Under the pieces are notes generated by a model. The model had not been told where the DNA came from, did not search any database, and worked only from the letters and a program-made list of their open reading frames with translations. The position numbers and the translations under genes were made by a program. Shown here one piece after another: positions 33,216-44,510 of a stretch of 64,000 nucleotides of DNA. This DNA comes from Limnephilus marmoratus (taxonomy: Eukaryota; Arthropoda; Insecta; Trichoptera; Limnephilidae). The stretch is taken from positions 53,155,819-53,219,818 of the forward strand of contig OU862908.1 of NCBI GenBank assembly GCA_917880885.1. The letters are read 5' to 3'. Numbering within the stretch: position 1 is the first letter of the stretch; every line of letters starts with the position of its first letter.

Positions 33216-33270
33216 TATATAGTACCTTTCGGTTCTATCCCGCTTACACGCGCTTTGTATGTATATATAT

Positions 33271-33539
33271 GTGGTTCGCTACATTTGGTGATTTAGCAGG
33301 GGTGCCCGGATTCATGGGGTGAGGTTTGTCTAGGTCTTGGAGGCGGATGACCAGGACATACTGAACCCCAGATTCCTACCCACCCCTTAAAACCCTTTAA
33401 ACCCTTTTCCATCCCAGAACTCTCCTCTCCTTCCTTTCCTTAAAAAACCCTCCACATAGCATCCTCAAAGATGACATAGGCCCTGAGGGAAATTATTTTC
33501 CTCAGGGCCTCCTGTGTGGATCTCATGTAAAAAAAAAAT
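33271..33539 (+). mobile_element. SINE-like element, short internal-deletion form
   Basis: Starts GTGGTTCGCTACATTTGGTG, then GGATTCATGGGGTGAGG, GTCTTGGAGGCGGATGACC, and jumps directly to AGGACATACTGAACCCCAG. The intact hairpin tail GGCCCTGAGGGAAATTATTT with CCTCAGGGCC and an A-run follows. The same jump exists in the copy at 45490-45866, so this is a deletion subfamily and not a chance loss. 33540-34124 holds nothing recognised. Confidence 0.8.
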
Positions 33540-34124
33540 ATATCGCCATTATATTTTACTTTCAAAATTATGGTCACAAGTTTTCATAATTATTTTATTT
33601 AACTACTTTTTTTTAATTTGTTGGTTTTTTTGAAGAACCTTACTATGAAAGTGTGTATTGATTTACACAATGGACTATTGAAAAGACAAATAATTAACAG
33701 TTAATCTCATCATTTCGACTTAATAAGTAAAAAAAAAGTTTCAACTGCGTCCAAAATGAGCATCTCAAAAATGGTAAATAATTGGAAGAAGGCTATTAAT
33801 GGTAAATTAAGGTGTCTGAAATAACGTAAGGAAAATTAAAAAACTTGGTCCGCAAGGAGAGTAATTACATCCAGGCCCGACAGGTGTTGGGCTGTTTCGC
33901 GTTACGATGATCACAAACCAGATTTACTACACTCGTAGCCACTATCGGTCCATCTCGCAGCCAGAGCAGGCAGATAATATAACAGATAGCCAGTCTGTTT
34001 TTTGTCTACTTCTCATCAGCGATGTAAGTGCACCTTCTGATACAGATTCGTTATTTTCGGATTAGTTTTAAATGGTAGTGCATATTAAATAAACATGCCA
34101 AACGAAATATGTGAGAGGTCTTTC

Positions 34125-34544
34125 AATTTGGGAGGCGGGTATGGTACCGCCACCCCAGGAACCATTTATTGGACAACCAACACATTTGCCATGGGTCACC
34201 CAAAATGATTCGCTACGTTTGATGGCTTAGCAAGGGTGCACGGGTTCATCGGACGAGATGCATCACCAGGTGAGTGGTAGTGGCAGACAGTTTGGGGAAA
34301 CCCTTTGACCTCTCCAGCTGGTGTCTCTCGACTCATCGTCTTCCACCGCAGTGGGAGGGATGGATTCGTACGCCCGTCATTCCTGGACGCACTGACCCCA
34401 AGATTCCAACAGACCCATCATTTTTCCTTCCCAGAACTTCCTCTCCTTCCTCACCTTCCTTTCCTTGCACACAGCATCTCCAAAGATGAGATAGGCCCTG
34501 AGGGAAATGAAGTTCCCCAGGGTCAGAATTAATGTGAAAAAAAG
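34125..34544 (+). mobile_element. SINE-like element, near full-length
   Basis: Head AATTTGGGAGGCGGGTATGG, CCACCCCAGGAACCATTTAT, then TTCGCTACGTTTGATGGC, a short gap around the GGCGGATG block, CGTCTTCCACCGCAGTGGG, CCTTCCCAGAACTTCC, and tail GGCCCTGAGGGAAATGAAG with a changed hairpin and AATGTGAAAAAAAG. 34545-34760 holds nothing recognised. Confidence 0.8.
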
Positions 34545-34770
34545 TCGCAAGGCGAAGGAGAAGGTGAGGAGGATTTTTTTCTCACCTTTGCGATATTGTA
34601 CCAACTGCAACAAGGAGCACACTCTCTGTATGTTCTTTAATTCTTGTCTATTACGTGAAAAACACATATATTTTTTGAATATTTATTTTTTCCTCTTTTA
34701 TTCGCCCTTGGGGCTTTTATATTGGGTATGAAATGTTTACAATTTTTTACACAAGGGTTTGTAATAAGTA

Positions 34771-35800
34771 TAGACGGGATTATATGCAACTAAAACAGCC
34801 CAAAATATGCAATAAAAATAGCTAAAATATGCACGAATATCCATAAAAAGGGCCAAAATATGCAACATGAAATAATACAGGAAGTCGTATTTTTGATTTT
34901 AGTAAGCTGTTAGTTCTCGAGAATAACAATCGTATTTTCGAAAATATCAATTACAAAATGTATTTATCAATGAATATTACATATACCTTTAAAACCGTAT
35001 ACGACTAAGTACTATTCTAAATGTTCTGTAGACAAATTGTGTCTACGATCACTTAATATATTTTTGTAGGCGGAAAAGGAGCGTTCTACGTCTACTGATG
35101 TGACTGGACAGAATTTAAATTTGAGTGCGATTTTCGAACTATCGTGGACAAACTTTCACCTGTCCTATTGATGAAGCTATTAATTTGGCACAAGGGTTCA
35201 AACCCTGGATTATTGTTCAGTAAGTTTTCAAACTTTTCTTTCAGTTTATTCGGGAATAGCTTTGGCAACGAAGAATTCGTAAGGCGATTTTTTTTCATAA
35301 CCTGAATAGATTCTTTCAACGCCAATCCATGAGTTCCAAGCATTTTTCATACTTGCAGTTATGTGGCGAAATGAGTGCTAATCATAGCTAGGTTTTTTTA
35401 ATACTAGCATCGTCAAACGCTTCTTTGCACTGGAAAACTGCCAAAGCCTCTGCACTATCGAAGTTATTGATAACACCCTTCGATCTATCTACCCCAACGT
35501 GTTATTTCTGGTTCAGGAGGTAAAGGGACATTTGGCAGTTTTTTCTTTGTAGGCCTTTATACGAGCACGCGCCTTAAGGAACACTTTCTTTGCTGATGTA
35601 ATCAGTTTATTTACATTCGCAAACGTGGATCTTGCTTAGCTATCTGACGTTTATAGCGTCACTGTGTGAGGCGATGAAGGAGATCGAACGTAAATATGCA
35701 ACATCTCAAATTTTTTGCTAAAATATGCAAATACCGCTGAAAAGGGTCTAAATATGCAAATGCATATGCAAATATGCATTTGCATATAATCCGGTCTCTA
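34771..35800 (-). mobile_element. Decayed hAT transposon with target-site duplication
   Basis: 1030 bp. The ends are TAGACGGGATTATATGCAA (left) and, on the other strand, TAGAGACCGGATTATATGCA, both followed by many ATATGCA subterminal repeats. The sequence GTAATAAGTA directly flanks both ends (34761-34770, 35801-35810), which covers the 8-bp duplication usual for hAT. The minus strand keeps transposase remains: ITSAKKVFLKARARIKAYKE near 35600, FENLLNNNPGFEPL near 35240 and VDVERSFSAYKNILSDRRHN near 35070, the last being the hAT C-terminal dimerisation signature. Frameshifts and stops make it inactive. Confidence 0.8.
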
Positions 35801-35810
35801 GTAATAAGTA

Positions 35811-37272
35811 ATAAACAATGGTTGCATCAAATAATAGCTTACATTACAGGGTTTTACTATTGGTTAATAGACAAAAAATATCAGAAATAATACTTTCTAA
35901 TCATTTTTTTTTCAGGTACCTATGTTAAACATCGAATTGTAGGATAAACGGTTAAATAATTAAATTGTAGAATTGTAGAAATTATAATATCATTTAACAT
36001 ACAAAAAAATTTTTCAGTTAAACATCGAATTGTAAACATTGACAAACGGTGAAATAGTTAAGTTAACAATACTGTCGATATCAAAGATATTGAATTTGAA
36101 TATCTTTGGTCGATATAAATTGTGCATTTGTTCACGGTTAACTTAAGTTAACTTGTTAAATGAGAGAGGAATTGACGAGTTCGCTCCATAATTATTTGTT
36201 TGTGAACGGTGACAATAAAATATGTAGGTCCTTTTGCCGAAGTGCATCGAGTAGGTACGTCGCCGGCATATGAACTCAAGACCTCTGGGCTCCTAGCTGT
36301 TTTTCACGGAGGCAAGATGCAAGTCGAAGTATTAGTTCTCTCAAATTGATAGTGATGATATTTACAGTATGAAATGCACTTAAAATGGAGCCAGATGGTT
36401 TCCAGTAAAATTCGAACTCCTTCCATCTAACTAATAGCGTCCAGCAAGCATCCTATCCACAAAGTTATCGATCACCTCTTGTGATAAGATCAAAGTCTAC
36501 CAAGTTAATAATTTGTTCAATCATTTGATTTTTTTATACAATATTTTGTTCAATCATTTGATTTTTTTGGGTCTAAAAATCTTCATGCACATTATATATT
36601 ATATGAATATTTTTTATGTGGAAATTTGAAGTTAATTCGTATAATATTCAAAACCTCATTTTGTATTGATTTAAACTCATTTTAACATTGTAGCCGTGGC
36701 GACGTTTGAAAACAGATAAATTCTCGTTAACTATTTGGTGACAATTCGAACGTAAACATGAGAAATAAAAAACAACGTTAATTTGATTTACGTAGGAGAT
36801 GAGGCTGCGTCAGAAAATATCCTAGGAATTTTTTCATAAAAGAAAAAAAGTATTACGACAGATTCCCATGTAGGTTTTTATACGTGGAAAATAAAAGGGT
36901 CGTCAATATTTATGTATTCTTGTTATGTTATAAAGGAGTGTTTGTATACTGCCACAGCCTTAACATATGGACGAAAGCTTTGTAAATAAACAACTGTGTT
37001 GAACTCAATGGATTTCGTGTTATACCTACACAATATCAAAGTTTCTTTTTTTTTATTTACGCATTACGAATATTTATATCATCATTGTAATAAAATGAAT
37101 CTTAGATGGTTCCTTAATATTTCGATTGAGATTAAACTATTATGAGTTTTTTGCGCACGCCCGTGAAGGTTGCTATATATAATGTTCAGCTCTGGTATGT
37201 GGTATGAAATTTGAATTTAAAAATTACAGTAGGTGGCGCGTGTGTTGAAAATGTGTGAATTTTATTTTATTA
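35811..37272. other. Unannotated AT-rich stretch with local duplications
   Basis: No gene. TTAAACATCGAATTGTA occurs at about 35924 and 36019 with partly matching surroundings, and TTTGTTCAATCATTTGATTTTTT at 36511 and 36546. An inverted pair CGATATCAAAGATATT / AATATCTTTGGTCGATAT lies at 36075-36118. Two weak tRNA-like B-box stretches (GAGTTCATATGCC near 36264, GAGTTCGAATTTTACTG near 36406, minus strand) may be old SINE heads. Confidence 0.35.
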
Positions 37273-38022
37273 CTAGCTGGTCCCGGCATGCGTTGCTATG
37301 CCATTTAATAAAGAAATTGTTTCTCCCTGAGTGTCCTTTCCCGTTCTTCCCGTTCCCCTTCCGCCTCCCCTTCTTCTCCTGCGTCCTCTTACCCTCTCGC
37401 GTTCCCACTCCGTCAACTCCACCTTCCCTCTCCTTACTCCACTCCCCCACTTCCCCCGTCCCACGAACCCCCTCCCCCCTCACACGTCCCCTTCCCCTCC
37501 CACGTCCCCTTCCACCTTCCCCGCCTTCCCTCTTCCCTTTCCCGCTCCCTCGTCCCGTCAACCCTCCTCCCGCGTTCCATATATTCAATCCCAGTACATT
37601 CAGTTATTAAACAGCCCGTGTGCCACCTTTTACAATGTTTATTCAATTTTCCATTTCTCATGTATATTAAATTTGGTACCTAACATAGGTACCTATTTAA
37701 AATATCTAAAATTCTTGATTCGATTCAAACTATTAGGGGAGTACCTACTTTAAATAAATTTATTAAAGATTTTCAAAAATATAATCCTGATTGAACAATC
37801 AATGTTTTGCAAAATGTCATTCTCAAACACGCGAACTGTCAAACATGTTCATGTTTTCTGAAATTATCCAATTTTCTGCGCAATTTTCTTAATTTTTCTC
37901 TCCGTAAGAACCATCCTCATACTTCAAGAAATATTGTAAAAAAAGAATTAGCGAAATCGGTTCAGCTAATCTCGAGATTTGCGCTTACCAACACATTTAG
38001 CGATTCATTTTTATATTATAGA
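37273..38022 (-). mobile_element. Helitron-like element, 750 bp, with purine tract
   Basis: On the minus strand it opens A|TCTATAATATAAAAATGAAT, CGCTAAATGTGTTGGTAAGC, CTCGAGATTAGCTGAACCGA, and closes GGGACCAGCTAG|T. The opening wording is that of widespread arthropod Helitrons and both ends obey the A^T, TC...CTRR rule. About 250 bp next to the 3' end (37325-37575) is a C/T tract on the plus strand, which produces long spurious proline/serine or glycine/arginine frames. No helicase is encoded. Confidence 0.6.
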
Positions 38023-38697
38023 TTCCATGGAAAATTTTAAAATATTAATATGGAGACGTATGAAATGCTTATTGCAGTTTATAATGAATTCACATAGATT
38101 TCACCGATTATCCCATATTTTTAGGTTCAGTACTACAGGCAGTACCTACTACTACCTTAAAGGAGGACTCCGGGTAGTACTACTAAGGCGTTTTACAATT
38201 CATTTGATTAATTTGACTTGACGGAGGTTTAAAAAAACATTTGTTGTAAACTCCGTGTTATTTGTTATTCATCAAGGATATGGTGGATGGTATACCTAAT
38301 AATAATTAACCTGTTGAATTAAATTGACGCTTCTTTGCACACCAAGTTTAATAATAACCAAGTGCATTTATAATTAAACCCTTCATCTGATCATGTGATA
38401 TGAGAGAAAAAGAAACTTTAGCAGTTAGGTACAAGTGAAAAATGTTTCTTGTACAACGATGGAGGAATTGCTAGCAAAGGAATGAGACTGCGATGCCTGG
38501 GTGAGTATCTACCCGATGCTTTTGCCAATTTAGCTGTGAGGCTTGGAAAATAGTTAGGACCATAAGACTTTCTGATCATTAGCGAAACATTTTTCTCACT
38601 GCTTTATTTCCATTAATATCATTATTTTTAATTGTTAAACTAACGTTTAAGACAAGATTTTTATGCATAGCACAAAGGGTAACAATTATTATAAGCA

Positions 38698-38956
38698 ATA
38701 ATTATCAGCCTGAAACACTCATCCACATTGAAAAATCTAATAAGCAGTAATTGTTAAAATATAAAAAGCAGTAATTGTTGAATGAAACACTAGTATATAT
38801 TGAATCATTTGGCGGGTATAAGATAAGCCGCCATAGCTCAATTGGGAGAGCAGCTGACCGGCAATCAGAAGGGCACGGGTTCAAGTCCTGTTGGCGTCAT
38901 GTATCTTTTCTTGGAAGATTTTTCAATGTGGATGAGTGTTTCAGGCTGATAATTAT
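38698..38956. repeat. 41-bp perfect inverted repeat enclosing a tRNA-like sequence
   Basis: Arms 38698-38738 and 38916-38956 are exact reverse complements (outer ATAATTATCAGCCTGAAACA, inner CATTGAAAAATCT). The 177-bp centre contains the tRNA-like unit 38827-38899 and, at 38741 and 38766, a duplicated AAGCAGTAATTGTT. The right arm directly continues the tRNA-like unit by 16 bp. It could be a SINE (tRNA-like head plus body) with an inverted, truncated second body copy, or a fold-back insertion. Confidence 0.85.
38827..38899 (+). repeat. tRNA-like sequence (tRNA-Ala-GGC-like), probably a SINE head
   Basis: Exactly 73 nt and foldable as a cloverleaf without gaps: acceptor GCCGCCA/TGGCGTC (one mismatch, positions 2 and 71), D stem GCTC/GAGC, anticodon stem CTGA/TCAG with a failed outermost pair, T arm ACGGG-TTCAAGT-CCTGT, discriminator A. 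The anticodon position reads GGC. Position 33 is C, not the universal U, and a GGC alanine anticodon is not normal in eukaryotes, so a working tRNA is unlikely. Promoter boxes (TAGCTCAATTGGG; GGTTCAAGTCC) are intact. Confidence 0.65.
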
Positions 38957-39784
38957 GGGTTAATATCATACTGTTTCCACACAATCGAAGTATCGAAATC
39001 CGTAAGTCTAAGCTTTAACTTTAATAAATTCATTTATATTTTACTGAACGATATTATACGCCTGCTATTAAGATATCTAAGCGCCGCAGGCCAAATTTCT
39101 CAATTATTCACTTCCAAAATATCGCATCTAACAAATAAAGTGCTAATAATTTAAGATTAAAGTCGCAATACGTTGTGGCGTGGGCGAAAAATATGTAAAT
39201 TTTTACTTAAGCAAATTAAAAGCTTTTAACCATACATTTAACATTAAAGTAGAGATTTTTTAATTCGATTTTAACAACCGATTCGCAGGGACCGGTCAGA
39301 ACCGGTTAAATAATCCTTCCTCTCATGATCTCATTCTTACTAAAAGTACTTTGCTAAAAGTAGTCCTATTTAAAAACAGGTACAAATAAGATAAATATTT
39401 TGCATAAATCGTAGGTAGATAACATTAACTGCAAAAAAAACTAAAGCCGTCGGCTTAAGTTGCAACAAAATGAAATCAGCTTCTGTTATCCTAATTTATG
39501 TCTCTTGCATCGCGTCGCTTCGTGCATTCAGCTGTGTGTGTCACCTTTTAGGTTGCTTTTTCATAATCCACCTCGCATTTTATTATTTTTTTACCTTTTC
39601 ATACTCAGCTTTGCAATGTGATTATTGATTCGTTTAATATTTGAACAATAAAAAAAATCGTGTAAAAAAAGTATTACCGAGAATACAGAACATTGTTTAC
39701 ATACGTGCATACCATCTATTATAAATAAGTTGGCATTATTCATCAGGTTTCAAGATTTTAATGTGTTTTTTTTGTCCCAACTGC
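38957..39784. other. Unannotated AT-rich stretch
   Basis: No gene or repeat recognised. Confidence 0.35.
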
Positions 39785-39963
39785 TCCCAACACACTGAAC
39801 CCCAGATTCCTACCCACCCCTTAAACCTTTTTCCTTCCCAAAACTCTCCTCTCCTTCCTTTCCTTAAACAAACCCCTCCACACAGCATTCCCAAAGATGA
39901 CATAGGCCCTGAAGGAAATTATTTTTCTCTGGGCCTCCTGTGTGGAGCTCATGTAAAAAAAAA
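39785..39963 (+). mobile_element. SINE-like element, strongly 5' truncated
   Basis: Starts within CACACTGAACCCCAGATTCC, then CTTCCCAAAACTCTCC, CCACACAGCATTCCCAAAG and tail GGCCCTGAAGGAAATTATTT, CTCTGGGCCTCCTGTGTGG, CATGT plus A-run. Only the 3' 180 bp remains, including a nearly intact hairpin. Confidence 0.8.
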
Positions 39964-42473
39964 CCCGGGCGTTTATTGTTTTGAATTTTCGTATATAAAC
40001 AAGTAAGTTACCCGCCTCACTAGACTATGTCTGTTCTGAGACGTGTGCATAAACTTATATTTACAGATGCATACACTTGTATATGTATGTATACACATAC
40101 ATATATGTATACTTAGTTTCACATAACCAAAAAATTCATTAGATCCACGTATCACAAGCATCTAAAACTAAAACTATTAAATTTGCAATGAAATATTATA
40201 ATCTAAGAAGAATTGTTGGAATTCACATAGTTTCATATAAGCAAAAAGTCATTAGATACACATAGAAGTGAATTATATCTATCTATTCAAATTGTTAGTA
40301 AAAGTGATGCTTGAAAACAAATAAAACTATTTTCTTGTTTATTTACAACGTAAAAAATGGTATCAAATTTGATTGTTTTTGTTTACAGCGCCCACTTTCC
40401 CCTGAAATTACTGGAAAGCCGCGTGTGCTTCAACTCAAGACAATATACATCTTCAGCATTAATAACGTCTTTGTCCTCGATTTTATTCATCTTTGGTAGC
40501 CGAGATCCAGGGGTCCAAAAAATGTCATTTCGTTAATCCAAAGGTCATCTCTGTGGTCAACGTGACGGGTGATTCAAAACTCGAATGTCACACAGTATAT
40601 CATACAAAATGGCGGTTAAATTTAAATGTTTTCAATTCGTTAGGTCATTCGACTAGTAGTTTATTGAAAATAATATAGAGGTGCCTAATTCATATTGTCA
40701 TTCGCAGGCGATTTGTATTCTCTGTTTTACATATAAATCGTTTCTAGCGAGAATCGGTTGTATTAATAAAATTCTGTGTTCTTCTCCAAATAATACAATT
40801 CTCATTCATAAAGAGAGAAACATTGAATTTAATATGACACCATGAATTATGCATTTTGAGGACACGCTTTTAAATCGACCGTTTTGAATTTCGTCTGTTT
40901 GTAAATGTGTAGGAACGTTCCGTTTCCGTGTCAAGATGGTGGCCGTTTTAATGGTTCAGTAAAGATTACTTTTTCCATTGTGATATCAAAATGTGGTGTT
41001 CATTTTGACTTTCTTATTCGCATTTTTAAAAATTACGACATATACCTAAGTTCCTGCCTGAAGAAAGTTTTAAAAAGAAATAATAATTGTCATTAAGAAA
41101 GTGACGTTTTTTTGGATAAATTAAATAATTTCTTTTTTGAAATTTAAATTACAAAAAATCGTAAAATATAGGGTTAATATTTAAGTAGGTAGGTTGAAGA
41201 AACCAAAGCGAACACCAGATGCTAAGTTCGGTGAGCTTGGTGTGCTTTCGGAATCAGGACCTAAAGCTTAGAATGGACTGCTGCATGGTTTAGGAATGAT
41301 CACAGACTCGACAGAATTTAGTGCTAAAGTTACCTTTTCAGACACAAAAACATTTTATTTTCACAGTTCACGAAATTGTAAATAACCAGTTGAGTAAAAA
41401 TGTAAGCAAATATGAACTTGTAAGCTTTGCATGTCATTTCATAAAAATTCTCCAGTCCTAAAGATTCCTAATTTCTACAGTCTTTCAAATAAATTATAGT
41501 CCAGTCTTTTAAATATAGTGTCCTCCGCGTCCAATCTTCTCCAAGCATAAAATTACTAATAAAATTGTGTTTATCAGAAGTAACTATATCCGTTTGTAAT
41601 TAATAAAATTAGATAGTGCTTAAGAAATTATAATAAATTGTTTAGCAACCTTGCGGTTAATTCTACAAATTTTACAATTAATATTATTATTACGTGTTTG
41701 ATCATAATTCCAAATCTTATGTTTCTGAGAAAAATTTGATTAGGTTTATTAAAAGAAAAAATTATATACATCTTTTTTTGACACGGTGTCTCGGTACTGT
41801 TAACAGAACTAATAGTATTTATTTATTAACAAAATAATATGTGCAAGAACGAAGTTTAGTAAGAAATGGGAGGTTTCTGGTGATGTTCCTGGAGAAAGTG
41901 AAAAGATTATGATTAGTGGAATTACCGTGTCGGGTTCGTACCAAGGTTATTGTTTGTTCATTGAGAATCTAAGAAACTTCTTTATATCAATAGTACAAGT
42001 ACAGATGGTAGCGAAAAACTAATTAAATCACATTTCTTAGTAGTTTGTCGGAATGGCGCATAGGGGACCGTTTAAAAATGTTTCCCTAGCGTTATAAGTA
42101 AAGCATAATCAGTATGTATTCTAGTACAATGTAATATACACACGATGAAAACCCCGACAGCTTACGTGGAAATGTATACATCGTGGTACAAACAAGGATT
42201 CATGCTATACTTTTGAAATTCTAAAAATTGTTGAAACTATGACGAATGTTTCAACAATGAAATGGAAAAAAAATCGGGTAACTCCTGGAATTGAACCCAG
42301 AACTACCACTTAACGGGCGACCGTGTTCCCAATTACATCACTACGTGAAGAAGGGGATAAGGGGAGAAATCTTCTGCTCTTATCCAACCTAAGATTATTT
42401 CTCCATTACATTTTTTTTGTTTTTAATTAAGTTTCTTTATTTCTTTCATATAATCGAGTTTTTTTAAAACATT
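39964..42473. other. Unannotated stretch with a small duplication and a tRNA-like head
   Basis: No gene supported. An AT/AC microsatellite-like block lies at 40075-40115. An imperfect duplication AGTTTCA(C/T)ATAA...AAAA..TCATTAGAT(C/A)CAC occurs at 40117 and 40230. The tRNA-like head at 42285-42345 is listed separately. Confidence 0.35.
42285..42345 (-). repeat. tRNA-like SINE head
   Basis: The minus strand reads GTAGTGATGTAATTGGGAAC (box A-like), GGTCGCCCGTTAAGTGG, and TTCTGGGTTCAATTCCAGGAG with a B box inside a T stem. The acceptor region is poor. It is followed by GTTACCCGATTTTTTTTCC on that strand. Confidence 0.5.
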
Positions 42474-42685
42474 AACGCCACACAGGTCAAGTAGGTTTTA
42501 AGAAAAATAATTTGAATCGAGGCCCGTATCATCTTTAAGGATGTAATGGAGGATATTTTAAATAAAGGAAGGATATGATGTTCTGGTAGGGAAAATGTAT
42601 GACGGTTGGTCGAAATCTGAGGGTCGATGTGTCCAGGAGTGAATCCATCCCTTGGTTTGGGTCGATAGGAAAGAGTCTGGCTTCC
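42474..42685 (-). mobile_element. SINE-like element, diverged and truncated
   Basis: Inverted and strongly mutated: CGCCACACAGG, AAGAAAAATAATTTGAATCG (ruined hairpin), CGTATCATCTTTAAGGATG, TCGATGTGTCCAGGAGTGAA, GGGTCGATAGGAAAGAGTCTGG. It ends against the LINE coding that begins near 42686. It is among the oldest copies here by number of changes. Confidence 0.65.
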
Positions 42686-42954
42686 CTCCAAAATCTACAA
42701 GAAGATCTAATCCTACCCATTTTCAGTATCCCGTTTGACACTATCAATTTTATCCCCAATGTTATAACTTCTGACTTTCGGGCGAACATTTTTACCTCCT
42801 CTAATAACTTTCAAAATGTTGGGGAAGATTTTAAAAACATTACATCATCAAAGTTTCCTGGGTTTTTTCTCAGATGGATTCAAATCCGATCTCAAAGATT
42901 GTGGCGCATCGTTGTATATTTTTTTTCAGGTTCTCCATAAAACAGTTATACACC

Positions 42955-43590
42955 AAATTATTACGGAGAAGATTACAAAATATAAGAGAAAAAAAGGCCA
43001 AGGGGGCAGTTTCACTATGTTGAGACGTATGTCAAAAGATAGTTACTGAACTCTCTATAGGTAACATTGAAGATGTAAATGCTCAATGCAGAATCGTTAA
43101 GCAGTTGAATTGTTCTATTTAATGGGGCATTCTGTAAGGAAGAAGTTCTCGCTTTCGGAGCATAAAAAAGTGTGTGGGATCTTCCACGAGTATACGCTTT
43201 AGGGACATATAGGTTAATCTCATTCAACATAGGTGGATTCAGTACAGTACCGGAGATCAGCTTAAAAAAATTTTTCCCCAAAAATATTTTTCGGCAGGCT
43301 TCTAAGGTATTAAGATCGAGCATTCCTGTTAAGAACAACGATGGATACAGGAATGTGTAGTATGTATATTCCCTCATATACAGGTAACGCATAAACCTTT
43401 TTTGTACTTTTTCTATTTCTAGGATATGATTTTGTTCAGGGGGTGCCCAAATAATAGAGCTGTATTCCAGAATGCTGCGGACAAGTGCTTCTTATTGCAA
43501 TTCCATTAGAATTAAATAAGAAGAATTATTATTATTCCTGAATTAAATTTAAATCTGTTTCATAAATTGCTTAAAGAAATGTCTATATTA
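42955..43590 (-). mobile_element. Antisense LINE 3' fragment nested in the RNase H LINE
   Basis: The minus strand from about 43490 to 43015 is open and reads VRSILEYSSIIWAPPEQNHI, EIEKVQKRFMRYLYMR, LNTLEACRKIFLGKNFFKLI and LNEINLYVPKAYTRGRSHTL, then NRTIQLLNDSALSIYIF: the post-RT end of a jockey/CR1-type ORF2, with the reading frame intact to its stop. It lies exactly between the two halves of the RNase H domain of the plus-strand LINE, so it inserted later. Confidence 0.75.
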
Positions 43591-43681
43591 AGCTTATAGA
43601 AATGTCTATATTAAGCAATAGCTTCGCTATTGAACATGCTTTAATTCAAATCCAGATTCTCAATATTCGTCGAGCCTTACT

Positions 43682-44361
43682 GTGCACTGCCTACGCACTG
43701 CAATATTAAAAATATCCTCAAATATCGTTCGATGTCCAGAAGACTACTTTATTTGTAACATTAAAAACATTCTCAATTCTCTAAACGAATCAAAGTTTGA
43801 GACAATATTGGTTTGGGTCCCTGGTCATGTAGGAATTGAGGGTAGTGAGAAAGCCGATTCTCTCGCTAAACTTGGAACAATCTCTGGTTCTATTCTTTTA
43901 GATTTTAAAATTCCGATCTCTGACGTCTTCTCTGTTCTTAAATCCAACATGTCTCGTTCCTAGGAAGAAAATTGGTCGGATACGAAAACCCGAATTGGAT
44001 CTTTCTATGCTGGAATTCAAAATCACATTTCAAGTAAATCCTGGTTCCATGGCAGAAAAAAATTCAAAAGATTTATTTCCTGCATTCGAGAATGAGAATT
44101 GGTCACTGCTCTGTTGCAGCGCATTTGTTTAAAATTCGAGTCCTCGATAGTCCACTCTGCCAGTGCGGTGTGGAGGAGGAGACTCTTGACCATGTCTTTT
44201 TTAATTGTAAAAAACATTCTTTCTTCAAAAGCATAAATCTTTTGCTCATTAAAATCACTCACCAATCTCCCCTCAATATTCTGTGTTCGCTGTCTCTCAA
44301 CAATTCTCGCGTTTTTTCAGTTTTATTTAAGTTCATAGACTTGAATGACTTCGATATTTGA
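43682..44361 (+). pseudogene. RNase H C-terminal part of an I-like LINE
   Basis: Two frames separated by a stop at 43961-43963 and a frame change near 44090. The first has ILVWVPGHVGIEGSEKADSL, the RNase H strand with the conserved His and following Asp. The second has MRIGHCSVAAHLFK, SPLCQCGVEEETLDHVFFNC, a Cys-rich end characteristic of these elements. Confidence 0.75.
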
Positions 44362-44510
44362 TTTTTCCTATTCTCTTAAAGATTATCCTCAAAATTATAA
44401 CTATCTTCCTTACCTCTTCTTTTTAAAAGCCAGCGATGGTGAGCATAACCCAATATTTAAAAAAAATATTAAAAATGTTCTCGAATAATCCTGCACTTAG
44501 CGCCTTCCAA

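Larger units (their letters stand above)
42686..44510 (+). mobile_element. LINE remnant with RNase H domain, split by an antisense LINE
   Basis: Plus strand. 42690-42935 encodes the region before and into RNase H (FPGFFSDGFKSDLKDCGASLY, matching the first catalytic aspartate strand). After an interruption at about 42955-43600, coding resumes with FAIEHALIQIQ (second acidic block, near 43628-43660), KFETILVWVPGHVGIEGSEK then ADSLAKLG (third block with the catalytic His region), and a C-terminal Cys/His cluster (RIGHCSVAAHLFKI, SPLCQCG, DHVFFNC). RNase H plus this Cys/His end is found in I-clade LINEs. Stops are present, for example at 43961. Confidence 0.75.

Noticed and set aside
37233..37753. 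Proline/serine-rich proteins on the plus strand and Gly/Arg-rich ones on the minus strand
   Set aside because: Translation of the C/T tract within the Helitron-like element; no conserved domain and overlapping frames on both strands.
38827..38899. Functional tRNA-Ala gene
   Set aside because: Position 33 is C, one acceptor and one anticodon pair fail, and a GGC alanine anticodon is not expected in eukaryotes; a SINE head fits better.
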